Part shown: positions 41,050 to 56,184 of the stretch, piece after piece
Numbering within the stretch: position 1 is the first letter of the stretch
How the letters are laid out: each line of letters opens with the position of its first letter
Notes under the pieces: model-generated
The model's input: the letters and a program-made list of their open reading frames with translations, nothing else
What the model was told of the DNA's origin: nothing
Databases searched by the model: none
Program-made: the position numbers and the translations under genes
Assembly: GCF_932294415.1 (NCBI RefSeq)
Contig: NC_065535.1
Location: forward strand, 82,419,862 to 82,483,861
From: Quercus robur
Lineage: Eukaryota; Streptophyta; Magnoliopsida; Fagales; Fagaceae
Reading direction: 5' to 3'
DNA: 64,000 nt

Positions 41050-41874
41050 TAGGGCTATAAAGAAAACTGACAAACTGAATGGACCGATTGAAATCGCCCT
41101 AACTGAGTTTTTTTTTTTTTTAATTTTTTTTTTTGGTTTCAGTTTAAATTTTTAAAAAAAACCAAAATTGATCGGTTCGGTCTCGGTTTTAGTGAAAATA
41201 ATACCAAACCAACTGAAACTGACTGATATATATATTATTATATGTAAAATATGTTTAATATATGTATGTTGCCTTAGTGGTTAACACGCGTGATAAACTA
41301 CATCGTTTTGGGTTTTATTTAAATCTAGACATCTAAACCCTAGCATCTCTTTCTCATTTAGCCGCCCATCCCTACAATCGTTTTTCCTCTCTCTTCTTTG
41401 CAAATACTTTCCTCTTCTCAGTCACTCTATCCCCCCTCTCTCTTTCTCTCTCTCATCCCTTACCTAGTTTTTTAGCCACCATCTTTTTCTCTTAGATGAT
41501 AGGCCATTGGAGATTAGAAGACTCTCCAGTGCTACCACTCTCTTGGCTTAGATTTAATTTGTTTGGGTTTATATTTCGGGTTTGTTATTTGTTTCTTTGA
41601 TCTTGTTTTATTGGGTTTGTTGTTTGTTTCTTTTATATGTTTTTTTTTAATTATTTAATTTTATCTTTCTTTGTTTACTTTCTTCGCTTACTTTCTTAGA
41701 AAATAGATGAGGTAAGGAAACCGAATAAACCGACCATTGTTTTCCCGGTTCGGTGTCTTGCGGTTTTCTTTTTGTCTCGGTCGGTATCGGTTTTGAAGTT
41801 GGCAAAATCAAGGGTATCGGTTCGGGGTAAAATATGGCCTTCACACCGACCGAAACTAACCGATTACAACCCTA
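41050..41874. mobile_element. hAT-like non-autonomous element
   Basis: The left end TAGGGCTATAAAGAAAAC and right end GATTACAACCCTA form a short inverted repeat. A perfect 8-bp duplication GTTAGGGG flanks it (41042-41049 and 41875-41882). Subterminal GGTTCGGT/ACCGACCG motifs occur at both ends. At 825 bases it has no transposase frame. Its right three-quarters is present again in the duplicate at 44570-45357. Confidence 0.88.
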
Positions 41875-42318
41875 GTTAGGGGCAACATAGGGGTACAAGG
41901 AGCACTACTGAATTGCTAGTGCATTAGGGGGGACTTGAACTCACATCCAAAGTTGTACTCGCTCAAGTTCTTTACCACTAGACTACCAACCCAGTTGGAA
42001 ATTAACATCTTTCATATGTAGACAATCAACAACTAAACATTGAAAAAAAAAAAAAAAAAAAGAGGCATTGTAATGGAAAGAGTTATTGAAGTTGAGGTCA
42101 AAAATCACTCTGTTGTTTTTATTTATTTATTTTTTTATGGGAGCCAAAATGACTCCTTGTTCACCTATAGTTGTAGTTGTCCATGCATTCAAGTTTTAAT
42201 TGGAAAGTCCAGCTAGCAAAGGAATTACATGTAAAGAATTTAATGGTGGAATGAGACTCAAAAGCTTATATTGATGGCCTTCTGAAGACAGATGATTCTC
42301 CATCATGAAAAATATTTA
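41130..42318 (+). repeat. Segmental duplication, copy A
   Basis: This block matches 44575-45802 almost base for base: most of the hAT-like element, a tRNA-like SINE head (41921-41995) and DNA up to AAAATATTTATG. Copy A has a shorter CT tract than copy B and an extra stretch near 41289-41304. It stops exactly where the LTR-type fossil begins. Confidence 0.92.
41921..41995 (-). repeat. tRNA-like SINE head (duplicated at 45401-45476)
   Basis: On the minus strand GGTTGGTAGTCTAGTGGTAA carries a box A and GAGTTCAAGTCC, about 45 bases downstream, is a box B. It resembles a tRNA in order and spacing but lacks a convincing cloverleaf and CCA-proximal stem, so I call it a SINE head, not a tRNA gene. 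Confidence 0.6.
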
Positions 42319-44569
42319 TGTCCTCGGACCATACAAGCCTGTGGGGAAACCAACTACTTAACAGAAAAAATACAAGTTTTGGACAGAACCAAGGCCTTGT
42401 ATGGTCCTCGGACCCAAGCCTGTGGGGAAACCAACTACTTAACAGAAAAAATACAAGTTTTGGATACAACCTGGACGTTATATGGCCCTTAGACTCTTCC
42501 CGGAGAGGAGTTACCCATTAATAGTTGGGTTAGTCCCTAGACTGAATGGAATCCCCAGTCTGCCCTTGGATCCTCAATACCAGGGGAACTGATGTGATTG
42601 TAATAGGGCCAGGTGTTATCAAAAACACTGCCAAAGTCCCTCACTACTCAGCAACCCTCTCGGATGGTTTATTCTGAGTTTATCATTCTCGGACGGTTGC
42701 CTCACATGCATTACGGAGCTCTCAGCTGTTATCTCAGTTAGTCTCATAAGTTAATATACTGTGAGTTAGCATTAATGTACTTGATAATGTCGATGAGTTC
42801 AAATTAGTAGCTTTCTATTTCAAGGTTTCCTATTCTAAGTATCATTAAAGGAAAATACATATGTGGTACCCCATTCACAAAGTAATTGCTGTAGAAAAGA
42901 AAAGTATTTAGAAGGAAACAGATCCATCTCTTATTAAAACAAAGAAATAGTACAACGTACAATGAAAGAGCTTGAATAAGCTCACACTGAAAACTAACTA
43001 CATAAGCAAAAAGAAAAGATACAAGGAAATGAGGAAAAGACAGAAGAAGAGGAACAGAGAAGAGAGATGTAGCAGTTCCAGAACGTTGTCTACGGAAACC
43101 ATTCCTCAATACTTTTACATGCCCATAACTCAAGCAGCAAAAGGGCCTAACATGGAGCTAGCACCTTTGAAGAAAAGGTGCAGGGAGCGGGGTGTTCGCC
43201 GGTGGCCACCCAGGAAGTTGATGAGCCTCCATGTTAGCCACGTCTGCGATAGAGCAGACGGCGCTGATGGCGGAGAACCTTACTTCTGACGCACCAAGAA
43301 TCTGATGCGACTAGTACCTACTTCGGATTTTGACTGAAAGAGGCAGAGATACCATCCCCGCCTTATCAAAACGGAAGATTATCTTGAGTCTGTGTCTCCC
43401 CTGTCTAGACCGCACCACCTTGAGTCTCGGAAGGATCTGGTGCCTCTGTGGCAGGTGTAGTTCCTTCACCCCCACCCGTGCCTTAAACATACTGCACTAA
43501 GGGTGGATAGCACTGGATATGGAGACTGTGATTATGGCTGAAGGATTATGATTTTGAAGGGAGCCGAAGGGTTTATATGGAAGGGGAATAACCTCCTATC
43601 CTACTTATATAAAGGGCAATTTGGTGGCATTTAATTTATGCAGGTTTCCAAGGAATGCTACGGACAAGACGGTTTTGGCTCGATTTCCAACACCATCTGC
43701 AACCATAAGATTTGAAGATCCTCGTGAAGACGCGCCTCGAGTACTGAAATGTCAAAGGACACCGCGTGAGTAAAAACTGAAGGGATGCCTCTTAATTCGG
43801 CACATCTCCCATGCAAACGGAAAAACACCAACATCAATAAAGTACAGAATTTGAGCAAGCCATGATGTGGGCCTAACATCACCAAAACCCTCCTCCCCAA
43901 CTAAAAGTCGGGCAGCAGGATTTTGAGGGGCTATTGTGGGGCAAGAATTCATGGCCCAGGCCCACTCTGCATTAGGGCCCAAGGCCTAAGCCGAGGAGAG
44001 CTATTGCCGAGGACGCATAATGAAAGCCCAAAAAAGGCCCAAGGATATGGCCGAGGACGATCTTATGCTCAGCACCTCACAAAACGCCTGAAGAAAATGA
44101 CAAACTCAGTACAGGGGCAGGACAAGGGAGAAAGCTGCCAACATCGTAATACAGAATCCTGCATCTGACAAGCCCCCATACTCCAAACCATGTTATTTAA
44201 CTTTTCCAACCACCCCCAACCACTCAAGGTATGGATTGACAGGACATGTCTGCACCCCAGAAATTAAAACTTACACGTGGACACAATAAGGGGAAGGGGG
44301 GAAAATCCTACAAAAGGGAGAAGGGGAAGGATACTATGCTCCTCGGACGCTGCCCGAGGACTTAAATCCTACAACCCGCAATAATGGAAGGCTTAGCTAA
44401 TCAAGCCAAATCCACCCATATATAAGCTTCCATAAAAATCACGACTAAATCGCTGACCTGTGACCAAGGTCCTGCCTTTCAAGCCCATTCTCTACAAATC
44501 ATCTTGTTAGGGCCCTTTACTTACGAGCCCAATGTCATTCTTGGGCCGTTAAATAATCGTGACCCTACA
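42319..44569. mobile_element. LTR-type retroelement fossil between two duplicate copies
   Basis: The block begins TGTCCTCGGACC and ends GTGACCCTACA, with TG...CA ends. It is clearly less AT-rich than its surroundings. An ~80-base tandem repeat (each with CAAGCCTGTGGGGAAACCAA) stands at the start. Sequence from about 43934 (TGTGGGGCAAG) to the end looks like an LTR with recurring CCGAGGA motifs. No intact gag or pol is seen, so it is a broken or non-autonomous element, or a solo LTR with extra DNA; the family is probably Ty3/Gypsy-like. The bases on its two sides are not a target duplication. Confidence 0.6.
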
Positions 44570-44845
44570 GGTTCGGTTTCAGTTTAAATTTAAAAAAAAA
44601 ACCAAATTGATCGTTTCGGTCTCGGTTTTAGTGAAAATAATACTGAACCAACTAAAACCGACCAATATTTATTATTATATGTAAAATATGTTTAATATAT
44701 GTATGTTGCCTTAGTGGTTAACACGCATGTTTTGGGTTTTATTTAAATCTAGACATCTAAACCCTAGCATCTTTTTCTCATCCAACCGCCCATCCCTACA
44801 ATCATTTTTCCTCTCTCTTCTTTGCAAATACTTTCCTCTTCTCAG

Positions 44846-44926
<81 letters not shown>

Positions 44927-45802
44927 CTTTACCTAGTTCTTTAGCCACCATCTTTTTCTCTTAGATGATAGGCCATTGGAGATCAGAAGACTCTCCAGTG
45001 CTACCACTTTCTTGGCTTGAATTTAATTTGTTTGGATTTATATTTCGGGTTTTTTATTTGTTTCTTTGATCTGGTTTTATTGGGTTTGTTGTTTGTTTCT
45101 TTTATCTGTTTTTTTTTTTTTTTTTTTTAATTTTTAATTTTATCTTTCTTTGTTTACTTTCTTTGCTTACTTTCTTAGAAAATAGATGAGGTAAGGAAAT
45201 CGAATAAAATGATCATCGTTTTCACGGTTTGGTGTCTTGCGGTTTTCTTTTTGTCTCGGTCGGTATTGGTTTTGAAGTTGGCAAAATCAAGGGTATCGGT
45301 TCGGGGTAAAATATGGCCTTCACACCGACCAAAATTGACCGATTACAACCCTAGTTAGGGGCAACATAGGGGTACAAGGAGCACTACTAAGTTGCCAGTG
45401 CATTAGGGGGGACTTGAACTCACATCCAAAGTTGTACTTGCTCAAGTTCTTTACCACTAGACTACCAACCCAGTTGGAAATTAACATCTTTCATATGTAG
45501 ACAATCAACAACTAAACATTGAAAAAAAGAAAAAAAAAAAGGAGGCATTGTAATGGAAAGAGTTATTGAAGTTGAGGTCAAAAATCACTCTGTTGTTTTT
45601 ATTTATTTATTTTTTTTATGGGAGCCAAAATGACTCCTTGTTCACCTATAGTTGTAGTTGTCCATGCATTCAAGTTTTAATTGGACAGTCCAGCTAGCAA
45701 AGGAATTACATGTAAAGAATTTAATGGTGGAATGAGACTCAAAAGCTTATATTGATGGCCTTCTGAAGACAGATGATTCTCCATCATGAAAAATATTTAT
45801 GT
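44570..45802 (+). repeat. Segmental duplication, copy B
   Basis: It starts inside the hAT-like element (from GGTTTCAGTTTAAATTT onward), so it lacks that element's left end. It contains a greatly expanded CT tract (44847-44923) and its own SINE head, and runs past the point where copy A stops (TTTATGTTATTAGAGG) into unique DNA. Confidence 0.92.
44847..44923 (+). repeat. Long CT microsatellite (about 38 units)
   Basis: This uninterrupted CT run corresponds to the much shorter, imperfect CCCCCCTCTCTCTTTCTCTC stretch in copy A (about 41430-41452), so it expanded after the duplication. Confidence 0.95.
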
Positions 45803-46217
45803 TATTAGAGGATATTAATAGGAGGTCATTAGATTTGTAAATTGGCTTTAAACTTTAAAGAACAAGTTTGAAGAATGTTTATTGCCTCGCCTCAATCTTT
45901 TCCAGTTGAGTTTGCATCAGCCTCAAGGCATGTTCGTAATTCTAATTCCCCTAGTCTAATGTGATGGTCTTTCTCGCAAACGCATTTATTCCGGAGTGGT
46001 TTGTCGAGAAGGGATAGATTGGTTCCATTTCCGACTTCCTGTACTTTCAAAAATAAAAAATAAAAACACATATTATATGGTCATTATTATGGTTTGGTGA
46101 GGCTGTGTGTGTGTGTGTGTTTTAAAAAGAGGGGTTTTGAAAGGAAAGTGAAGAGAGCCACTTTTCAAAAGGGTGCCTGTGAAGCAACAATGGCCGACAG
46201 TGCCACCTCTTGTGTGT

Positions 46218-46252
<35 letters not shown>

Positions 46253-47150
46253 CTTTTTTTTTCTGTGGGTTTGATGGCTGTGGTGGTGGCGATGGTGGTT
46301 GTTGTGGCTATGGTTTGGTGGTATGATGTTTGATTTTTTTTTCCTGTGGGTTTGGTGGTTGTGGTGGTGGATTTGCGACTGTGGCGGTGGATTTGTGACT
46401 GTGGTGGTGGATTTGATTTTTTATTTTGTTTGTGGGTTTGGTTGTCTTCTGGTGGTGGTGGCGTGGGTTGTATTTTTGGATAGAGAAATATATTATTTTA
46501 TTGTAGGTGATATATTATTTTATTGTAGAGGATATATTATTTTATTACGTTGATAGCTAAAATAGATCCACTGCTGTAGCATATGTATAGGTATAATAGA
46601 TAAAGTAACTTTTGGTGGAGCTAAAAAGCTAAATTTTTAGCTCCACTGCTGTGGATGCTCTAATGGAATTTCAAATCTTGATGAACTTATTAATTTACAC
46701 TAATTAGTAATTACCGTAACCTAATCGCCCCATAATAAATGAACTCGTCGGCACATACATTAAAAACTGTCGCACATTCCGATTCTACCCTCCCGGCCGT
46801 TAAGCTTCCCAATTATACGTAACATTCCACGCGCATTCATTGCGCGTGTTGAAACTGTACCCCGTTCCCCAAAGGCACAGCAATCTAACAAATCCCAAGT
46901 CGCCACGTTTCACCATCTCAAAGATATTTCCAGGAGACAAAAAATCTCCTACAACGACCCCTTTCTTCACCTCTTGCAACCCCACACTCACAATCTCCCC
47001 ACGTCACACCCATCCAGGGTCATCCTCGACATATAACATCAACCCACGAGGTCAATTTCGTCCAAAAATAAAAATAATACCCCAAAAAGCGTGTACGTGG
47101 GACTCACTGAACTCTATATGACTAAAAAGCAAAACGTCCTTTCCCTTCGT
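45803..47150. other. Intergenic DNA upstream of the helicase gene, with a truncated MITE
   Basis: A T run lies at 46220-46251. From about 46260 to 46660 a GGTGGTGG-rich stretch ends in a MITE terminus (CCACTGCTGTGGATGCTC) like the right end of the element at 56185-57146; its left end is missing. From 46700 the DNA is less AT-rich and probably is the helicase promoter region. Confidence 0.5.
46260..46662. mobile_element. Left-truncated GAGCA-end MITE
   Basis: The right end (TTTTTAGCTCCACTGCTGTG then GATGCTC) is the inverted counterpart of the GAGCACTCACAGCAGTGG terminus at 56185, and TAA follows it. No matching left end is present upstream, so the copy is truncated or was disrupted. The GTGGTGG-rich interior resembles that of the complete copy. 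Confidence 0.5.
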
Positions 47151-47158
47151 TTCTCCTT

Positions 47159-47200
47159 TTATAAATACTTATTAGGACAGTTATTAGGGTTTTTCAGCCT
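47159..47200 (+). promoter_or_regulatory. Putative core promoter of the helicase gene
   Basis: TTTTATAAATACTTATTAGG contains a good plant TATA box (TATAAATA). About 20-25 bases later TTATTAGGGTTTTTCAGCC resembles the AAACCCTA-type telo-box (reverse orientation) often found near starts of plant translation-related genes. A transcription start near 47190-47220 would give a leader of about 310 bases. Inference from motifs only. Confidence 0.45.
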
Positions 47201-47522
47201 CATTGGGAAGGTAAGGATTTCGTGAGAGAGTGACACAGATAGAGAGAGAGAAAATGTAAGCATATACAATACAAATGACCCATTTCTTCTCTCTGTCCGT
47301 ACACTTCTAAAGGGTTTCTTCATTTCCCAGTTTTTCTATATATATAATGATCAAAGCAAAGCAAAGATACCCACACACCACAACTCATCAGTGAGAGAAG
47401 AAAAAAAAAAGGCTCTGTAAAGTTTCTCTGTCCGTACATAGAGTCAGCCATTTTTTTCTTTGAGCTTTGAGTTTTTTGAGAGAGCCGAAATATATATATA
47501 TATGTATTATACAACAACAACA

Positions 47523-51602
<4,080 letters not shown>

Positions 51603-52337
51603 ACTACTGGAGCCTCTCCCTCCGTCTCTTGACTTCTGTTCTCTTGAAGCAGTATATCTATATATGGTAAATAAAATACGTGATCATAGGTTTTGCATAC
51701 AAATAGCTTCTGAAGACTAACTGCAGACTGGAAACAGATAAACAGATAGAGTATAATCCTTAGAGCTCCCAATCTAGATGATGTTCATCCAAATGAGAAT
51801 GAAGCTTTACTGGGTATTTTTTTGTAGGGGTACAAGGAATAGTTCTTACTTGTCTCATTTTGATCAAATGCTGTCTATCAGAGCTTTCTTTTGACTGTTA
51901 AACTATATTTCTCACCAGTTGAGTATATCAAGCTTCTACTTTAAGTTGTGAAGGAGCTTTTTGCAATATATGGTAGCTGTTTGTAATGAGGAATATTTTA
52001 CAATGTGTAAAGCTTCATTACTTTAATATCAGCATTGAGTCCAGCTACGAGTTTAGAATTTCACCCAAGTTATTTTGAATGATTGATTCTCTTGTTTGGA
52101 TTTGAATTTTTGCTTCAATGTGGTCTGCCATGTTAGGTGGTTTGTGATTCCATTTTGATGATTTGTATCGTGCAATTGTGACATTTCATTAAATTTTCTC
52201 TTATGTGAGGCAATGGGAATAGACTCAAAATGAGGGAAAATCATAAGAGAGGGTTTTGATGTACAATTATGACCTAATAAATTTATCTGTTTTCAATCAT
52301 ACAAAAGGGTGTATAAAGTTGGGGTTTATGCCTAATA
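51603..52337. other. 3' UTR of the helicase gene and intergenic DNA
   Basis: The stretch after the TAG stop to about 52000 is a plausible 3' UTR. GGTAAATAAAATACG near 51665 and TTGTAATGAGG with TTTTACAATG near 51985 are possible processing signals. No further gene is seen. Confidence 0.45.
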
Positions 52338-52346
52338 AGCTTCATC

Positions 52347-52651
52347 AACGAAAATAGCCAAATAGCGCGCGCACACACACACACACATATATATATATAG
52401 ATCTACCACTTTTTTGATACCCGAGTTTGGTGAAATCGAGTTTTTCATGGTACTCGAGTTTATAGAAAACTCGAGTACCATACAAATTTTTCAAAATTTT
52501 TTGGGAGTATATTTTTCAAAGAATTCGAGTTTTTAGAACTCGAGTTTCACAAACTCGAGTTTCAAAAAAGTAATAGATGTCTAAATATTTCCAAAACAAG
52601 GGTAGATTGCTAATTTTTTTGCTAAATAGTGGTAATGGGCCATTTTTGCCC
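52347..52651. mobile_element. Mutator-like MITE with CTCGAGTT repeats
   Basis: The left end AACGAAAATAGCC and the right end read backwards (GGGCAAAAATGGCC) form a degenerate inverted repeat. The flanks carry a perfect 9-bp duplication AGCTTCATC (52338-52346 and 52652-52660). The interior has ACTCGAGTTT and its variants at least six times in both orientations, plus a CA/TA microsatellite near 52372-52400. The ends and AACTCGA-type interior resemble the foldback element at 38004. Confidence 0.78.
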
Positions 52652-52660
52652 AGCTTCATC

Positions 52661-54298
52661 TACTAAATTAGCCTGAAAAAAGAGATCCCTCATCTACTTT
52701 CATTTTCTAATTAATTACCTTTAAAAAAAATAGCCATTTTCTATTATTGTGGAACATAAGAGCATCAGCAAAAGGCTGTGGAACATTTAATTATAACAGG
52801 TCAACATGCTTTGCTAACCAAACCCAAAATGACGACCCCAAAATTGGGCTAGCAGCTAGCTTCATTTCTAGCAACTTCAAGCTACAGTGATGAAGTTTTT
52901 GTAACCTACATCTTTCACTAAAAATTTAATATGATTATATATTTTGAAAATTTAATCATTGAATTGTGTGTTATTTATGTTTTTTAACATATGTCAAATT
53001 TTGTGTCGATGAGATATTGTTTATGATTTGAACTATAAACTTATTTTTTATGTATAATTCTAGATCACAAAATCTTAAAATTTAAACATTTGTCTGATGA
53101 CATAGCTATTTGATATTTGATTTTCTAGAAATTTTGAAGCATATGAAAGATATAAGAAGAAAACATAATTTAATGGTGAATTTGTCAAAATTCACATTCA
53201 TTACATTCAATAAAAAGATATTGAATGGAGTTATAGCATTAGACTGCAACAAAGTTTGTTGTTAAACTTCACCAAATTTAAACAAATCTGACTTGGATAG
53301 TAGTCTAGCAAGATATAGATCATGTGCATTGGCTGATCTAGGGTACGTTTGATAAGAGATTTCTAGTAATGTTGTTTAAGTTTTTTGGAAATACCTATGG
53401 GTGAAAAAGTGTGAAAATATGTATTGTGGTGTTTAAACAATAGTTTTCATTGTTTAAACACCGTTACCAATCTCTCTCTCTCTCTCTCACAACTAGATTA
53501 GAGAGTATCAATCATTGATGGTAAAAATCTCCCGATCTCGACCTTGTCCTTGAGGTAGTAAAAAAAGAAAAAAAGACCCAAAAAAAAAAAAAAAACTCAA
53601 CTCAACATGGTAGGTGAGGGTTGTCTCACAGATGTACCTTTGACAGTGATAAAACACACTTCTTTCTTCAGGCCTTTCAAGAAGCATTAGTTAGATGAGA
53701 TGTTGCCCGATCGAGAAGCTAATGGAGGACTTTGCTTGGTTGATTATTTGACCTGATGACTAACTCTTTTAAACTTGTAGACATTGTTGAATATCTTATA
53801 ATAATTCCCTTTTTTTATTATTAATTTTTTTATACAAGATAGAAATTCTACTCTAATATAATCTAAGTGTATATATGTGTGAAACTCTCTCCTTCCGTTT
53901 CAACCTCGGCTCTTGTCTCCAACTCTACAAGAACTTTGTACTTGTGGAGTGACCATCACACCAAGTGTGTGCGATGGTGGGAATTTGAGGACTTAAGATA
54001 TATTCCTTCCGTCCAAATTGTTGATACTATTTAGAAAATCCAACTTTTTAAAGAAACATCTTTTAATACATTGTCTGTCAATTAAAAACGTACAATTTTT
54101 CAAAACATTCCTCATTAATTTAAACTAAGGAGAAAAAATAGCATTGACATTTTAAATAAAATAAAGGATAAGATATGAATTTTATTTATTAATTTATGAA
54201 AGATGACCATTTTGGGACATTTTAAAATGAAATAGATGACCAATAATTTAAGATGGAAGGAGTAGTAGTGATTTAAAAATTGACAGTAATTCTTTGAC
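52661..54298. other. AT-rich intergenic DNA
   Basis: No gene is seen. Around 53345-53470 a diverged repeat resembles the element at 61736-61872 (shared GAAAAAGTGTG and a TTTAAACA palindrome). A short CT run lies at 53472-53488. A GAGCATCAGCAAAAGGCTGTGG string at 52763 may be a stray MITE end. Confidence 0.45.
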
Positions 54299-54301
54299 TG
54301 T

Positions 54302-54350
54302 GTGAGCGTTTGGGCTCCGCGTTCGCTGCGTCTGCGTTTTCCAGTTCGCG

Positions 54351-54385
<35 letters not shown>

Positions 54386-54593
54386 GGCCCGCTTTTGTTG
54401 ACTTTGGGAGACAAATTTCACTATTATGAACAGTAAATGTACTGTTCACGTACTGTGCTGTTACTGTTCACATATAAAAAATATTAAAAATGGGTCCCAC
54501 GGTACTATTTACACATTTAAAAATTATTTTGCTACAGTGTTTTCAGCAACAATTTTCAGTTTCAGCAACAATAAGCTGTATCCAAACGGACCC
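54302..54593. mobile_element. PIF/Harbinger-like MITE (TTTGG family), copy at 54.3 kb
   Basis: The ends are GTGAGCGTTTGG and CCAAACGGACCC, flanked by TGT on both sides (54299-54301 and 54594-54596). The right half (GGGTCCCACGGTACTATT, CAGTGTTTTCAG, ATAAGCTGTATCCAAAC) is nearly the reverse complement of the left part of the copy at 7014. The TGT duplication is non-canonical. Confidence 0.8.
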
Positions 54594-54596
54594 TGT

Positions 54597-55377
54597 GTTT
54601 CAATTTGGGCGACTTCATGGAGGAGTCAAATGCTAATATAATACAGTCTTGAGATTTAATTTTAATTAATAAAAACCTTGAGTACAATTATATTTTTATG
54701 ATGGAATAAAATATAATTAATAGTAAGTTTGGGCTTGCCATGAGTTGACAAGAGTTCTAAGACCCATTGGAGCTAGGCTTTAATTTTCCCTTTGGTCACA
54801 TACTCATATCTCAAGCCACATATGACATAACTAAATCCCAATTGGGTTGACCATCTGATTATAAAAGGATTAGTTATTAGTTAATGAAAAAAAAAATGCA
54901 AAATGATACTGCAATCAAGGTACGTTAAAAATTAGAAGAGAAAAGTTATCTTTCATTCTAGAAAACCGTATGTTTGTAGAAACAAGAAGAAGAAACGTTC
55001 TCCTTCAAGAGTTACTGGGAAGGAAGAGATCTCCCCCTCTCGGGATCCTTGTGGTTATTCAGGTGAAGGTTAAAGTATTCACAAGATCAAGTATTTTCTA
55101 CAATTCCTTTTGAAATTTACTGCAAGGTATGCATTCTTGGAAAACTCTATCTAAGATTCAATTTTTCATGTGATCCTGACAAATAGAATAATAAGATGGA
55201 GTCTTTAATTTGTCTATTCAGCGCTGCAACATAACCTTATTACCAAGTAATAGTGATAGAGACAGTGCTGTCTTGTGAAAGCTAATTAAATCTAAGCTAA
55301 CAGCCATCTAATCTACTTTAATTGGTTAATCTAGCCCTAAACTTCCATAAATTAAGATTCAGGCTCTCAATCAACTC
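54597..55377. other. Intergenic DNA
   Basis: AT-rich without a supported exon, RNA gene or repeat boundary. Confidence 0.5.
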
Positions 55378-55380
55378 TAA

Positions 55381-55641
55381 GTATCTGTTTGGGTACAGTT
55401 GAAACAGACATAGCCTCTGCGTTTTGGCGCTTCTTTTTTTTTTTTTTTTTTTTGAGAAAGTGCACTGGCGTTTTTTTGCTTTTCCAGTGGGTCCCATGCA
55501 CTATTTACGGGACCCACAAATCTCTTTTTTCAACAAAATTTTCATTAAAAATGGGTCTTACGGTACTATTTACACATTTAAAAATTATTTTATTATAGTA
55601 TTTTCAGTTTTTAACAAAATAAATAGTATCCAAACACACCC
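55381..55641. mobile_element. PIF/Harbinger-like MITE (TTTGG family), copy at 55.4 kb
   Basis: The ends are GTATCTGTTTGG and CCAAACACACCC with TAA on both sides (55378-55380 and 55642-55644). The shared family interior includes GTGGGTCCCATGCACTATTT and AAAAATGGGTC. Confidence 0.88.
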
Positions 55642-55699
55642 TAAGTGTAAGTCCAAGTTGTGGCCTATTAGAAAGTTCAAGTCCTTTTATCCCCTTTTA

Positions 55700-56054
55700 G
55701 TACCCGTTTGGTTTGGACGTTTTACTGTGTTTCAATGTTTGCGTTTTGGGCATAGGACCCACACTACAGTAAACGCGTCCTTCTTCTTTCTTTTTTTTTT
55801 TTTTTTTTTTGTGTTTTCACGTGTTTCAGGAGTAATGCGGCTACTGTTCATGCACTATTCATGAACAGTAGCCGCAAATGTTGACTTTTCCACAGTGAAC
55901 AGTGCATTTGTGCACTGTTCACGGACCCACAAATTCCACTTTTCAGCAATTTTTTCATTAAAAATGGGTCCCACAGCACTATTCACACATTTAAAAAATA
56001 TTTTGTTACAGTGTTTTCAGTTTCAGCAAAAATAAACTCAATCCAAACAGAACC
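55700..56054. mobile_element. PIF/Harbinger-like MITE (TTTGG family), copy at 55.7 kb
   Basis: The ends are GTACCCGTTTGG and CCAAACAGAACC with TTA on both sides (55697-55699 and 56055-56057). It lies 58 bases from the previous copy in the same orientation. The interior contains a local palindrome around TGCACTATTCATGAACAGTA. Confidence 0.9.
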
Positions 56055-56184
56055 TTATTCTCTCCCTCTTCGATTGTCAACAAAAAGTACAAAAACATTT
56101 CTTTATCTTTTTTTTCTTTTGTTGCTGGTATTTATAAAATATAATATTATTTTAATGAGATAGATTGCAAAGAATGTAATTTAA

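Larger units (their letters stand above)
37875..42000. repeat. Tandem array of a ~365-390 bp unit, each period interrupted by a different transposon
   Basis: The anchor TGCTGAGCTA (followed by ACATATG) occurs at 37881, 38728 and 40767. After removing inserted elements with their target duplications the spacing is about 389 and 365 bases. Other shared landmarks are CAGGTTTTGAACAT, TATTAATAAAAA, ATTTTTAGTAGTG, GATCACTATTTAGTCT, AATCAATGTGGCTTCCATAC-type strings and GTCACCATAGTAGCA. Period 1 holds the foldback element at 38004, period 2 the Harbinger-like element at 39003, and period 3 the hAT-like element at 41050. The unit is not coding. Confidence 0.82.

Noticed and set aside
41921-41995. A functional tRNA gene (and its duplicate at 45401)
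   Set aside because: Promoter boxes are there, but no sound acceptor stem or cloverleaf could be drawn; better explained as a SINE head.
42804-44168. Several short open frames as host genes
   Set aside because: They lie within the LTR-type fossil, overlap on both strands and resemble no host protein.
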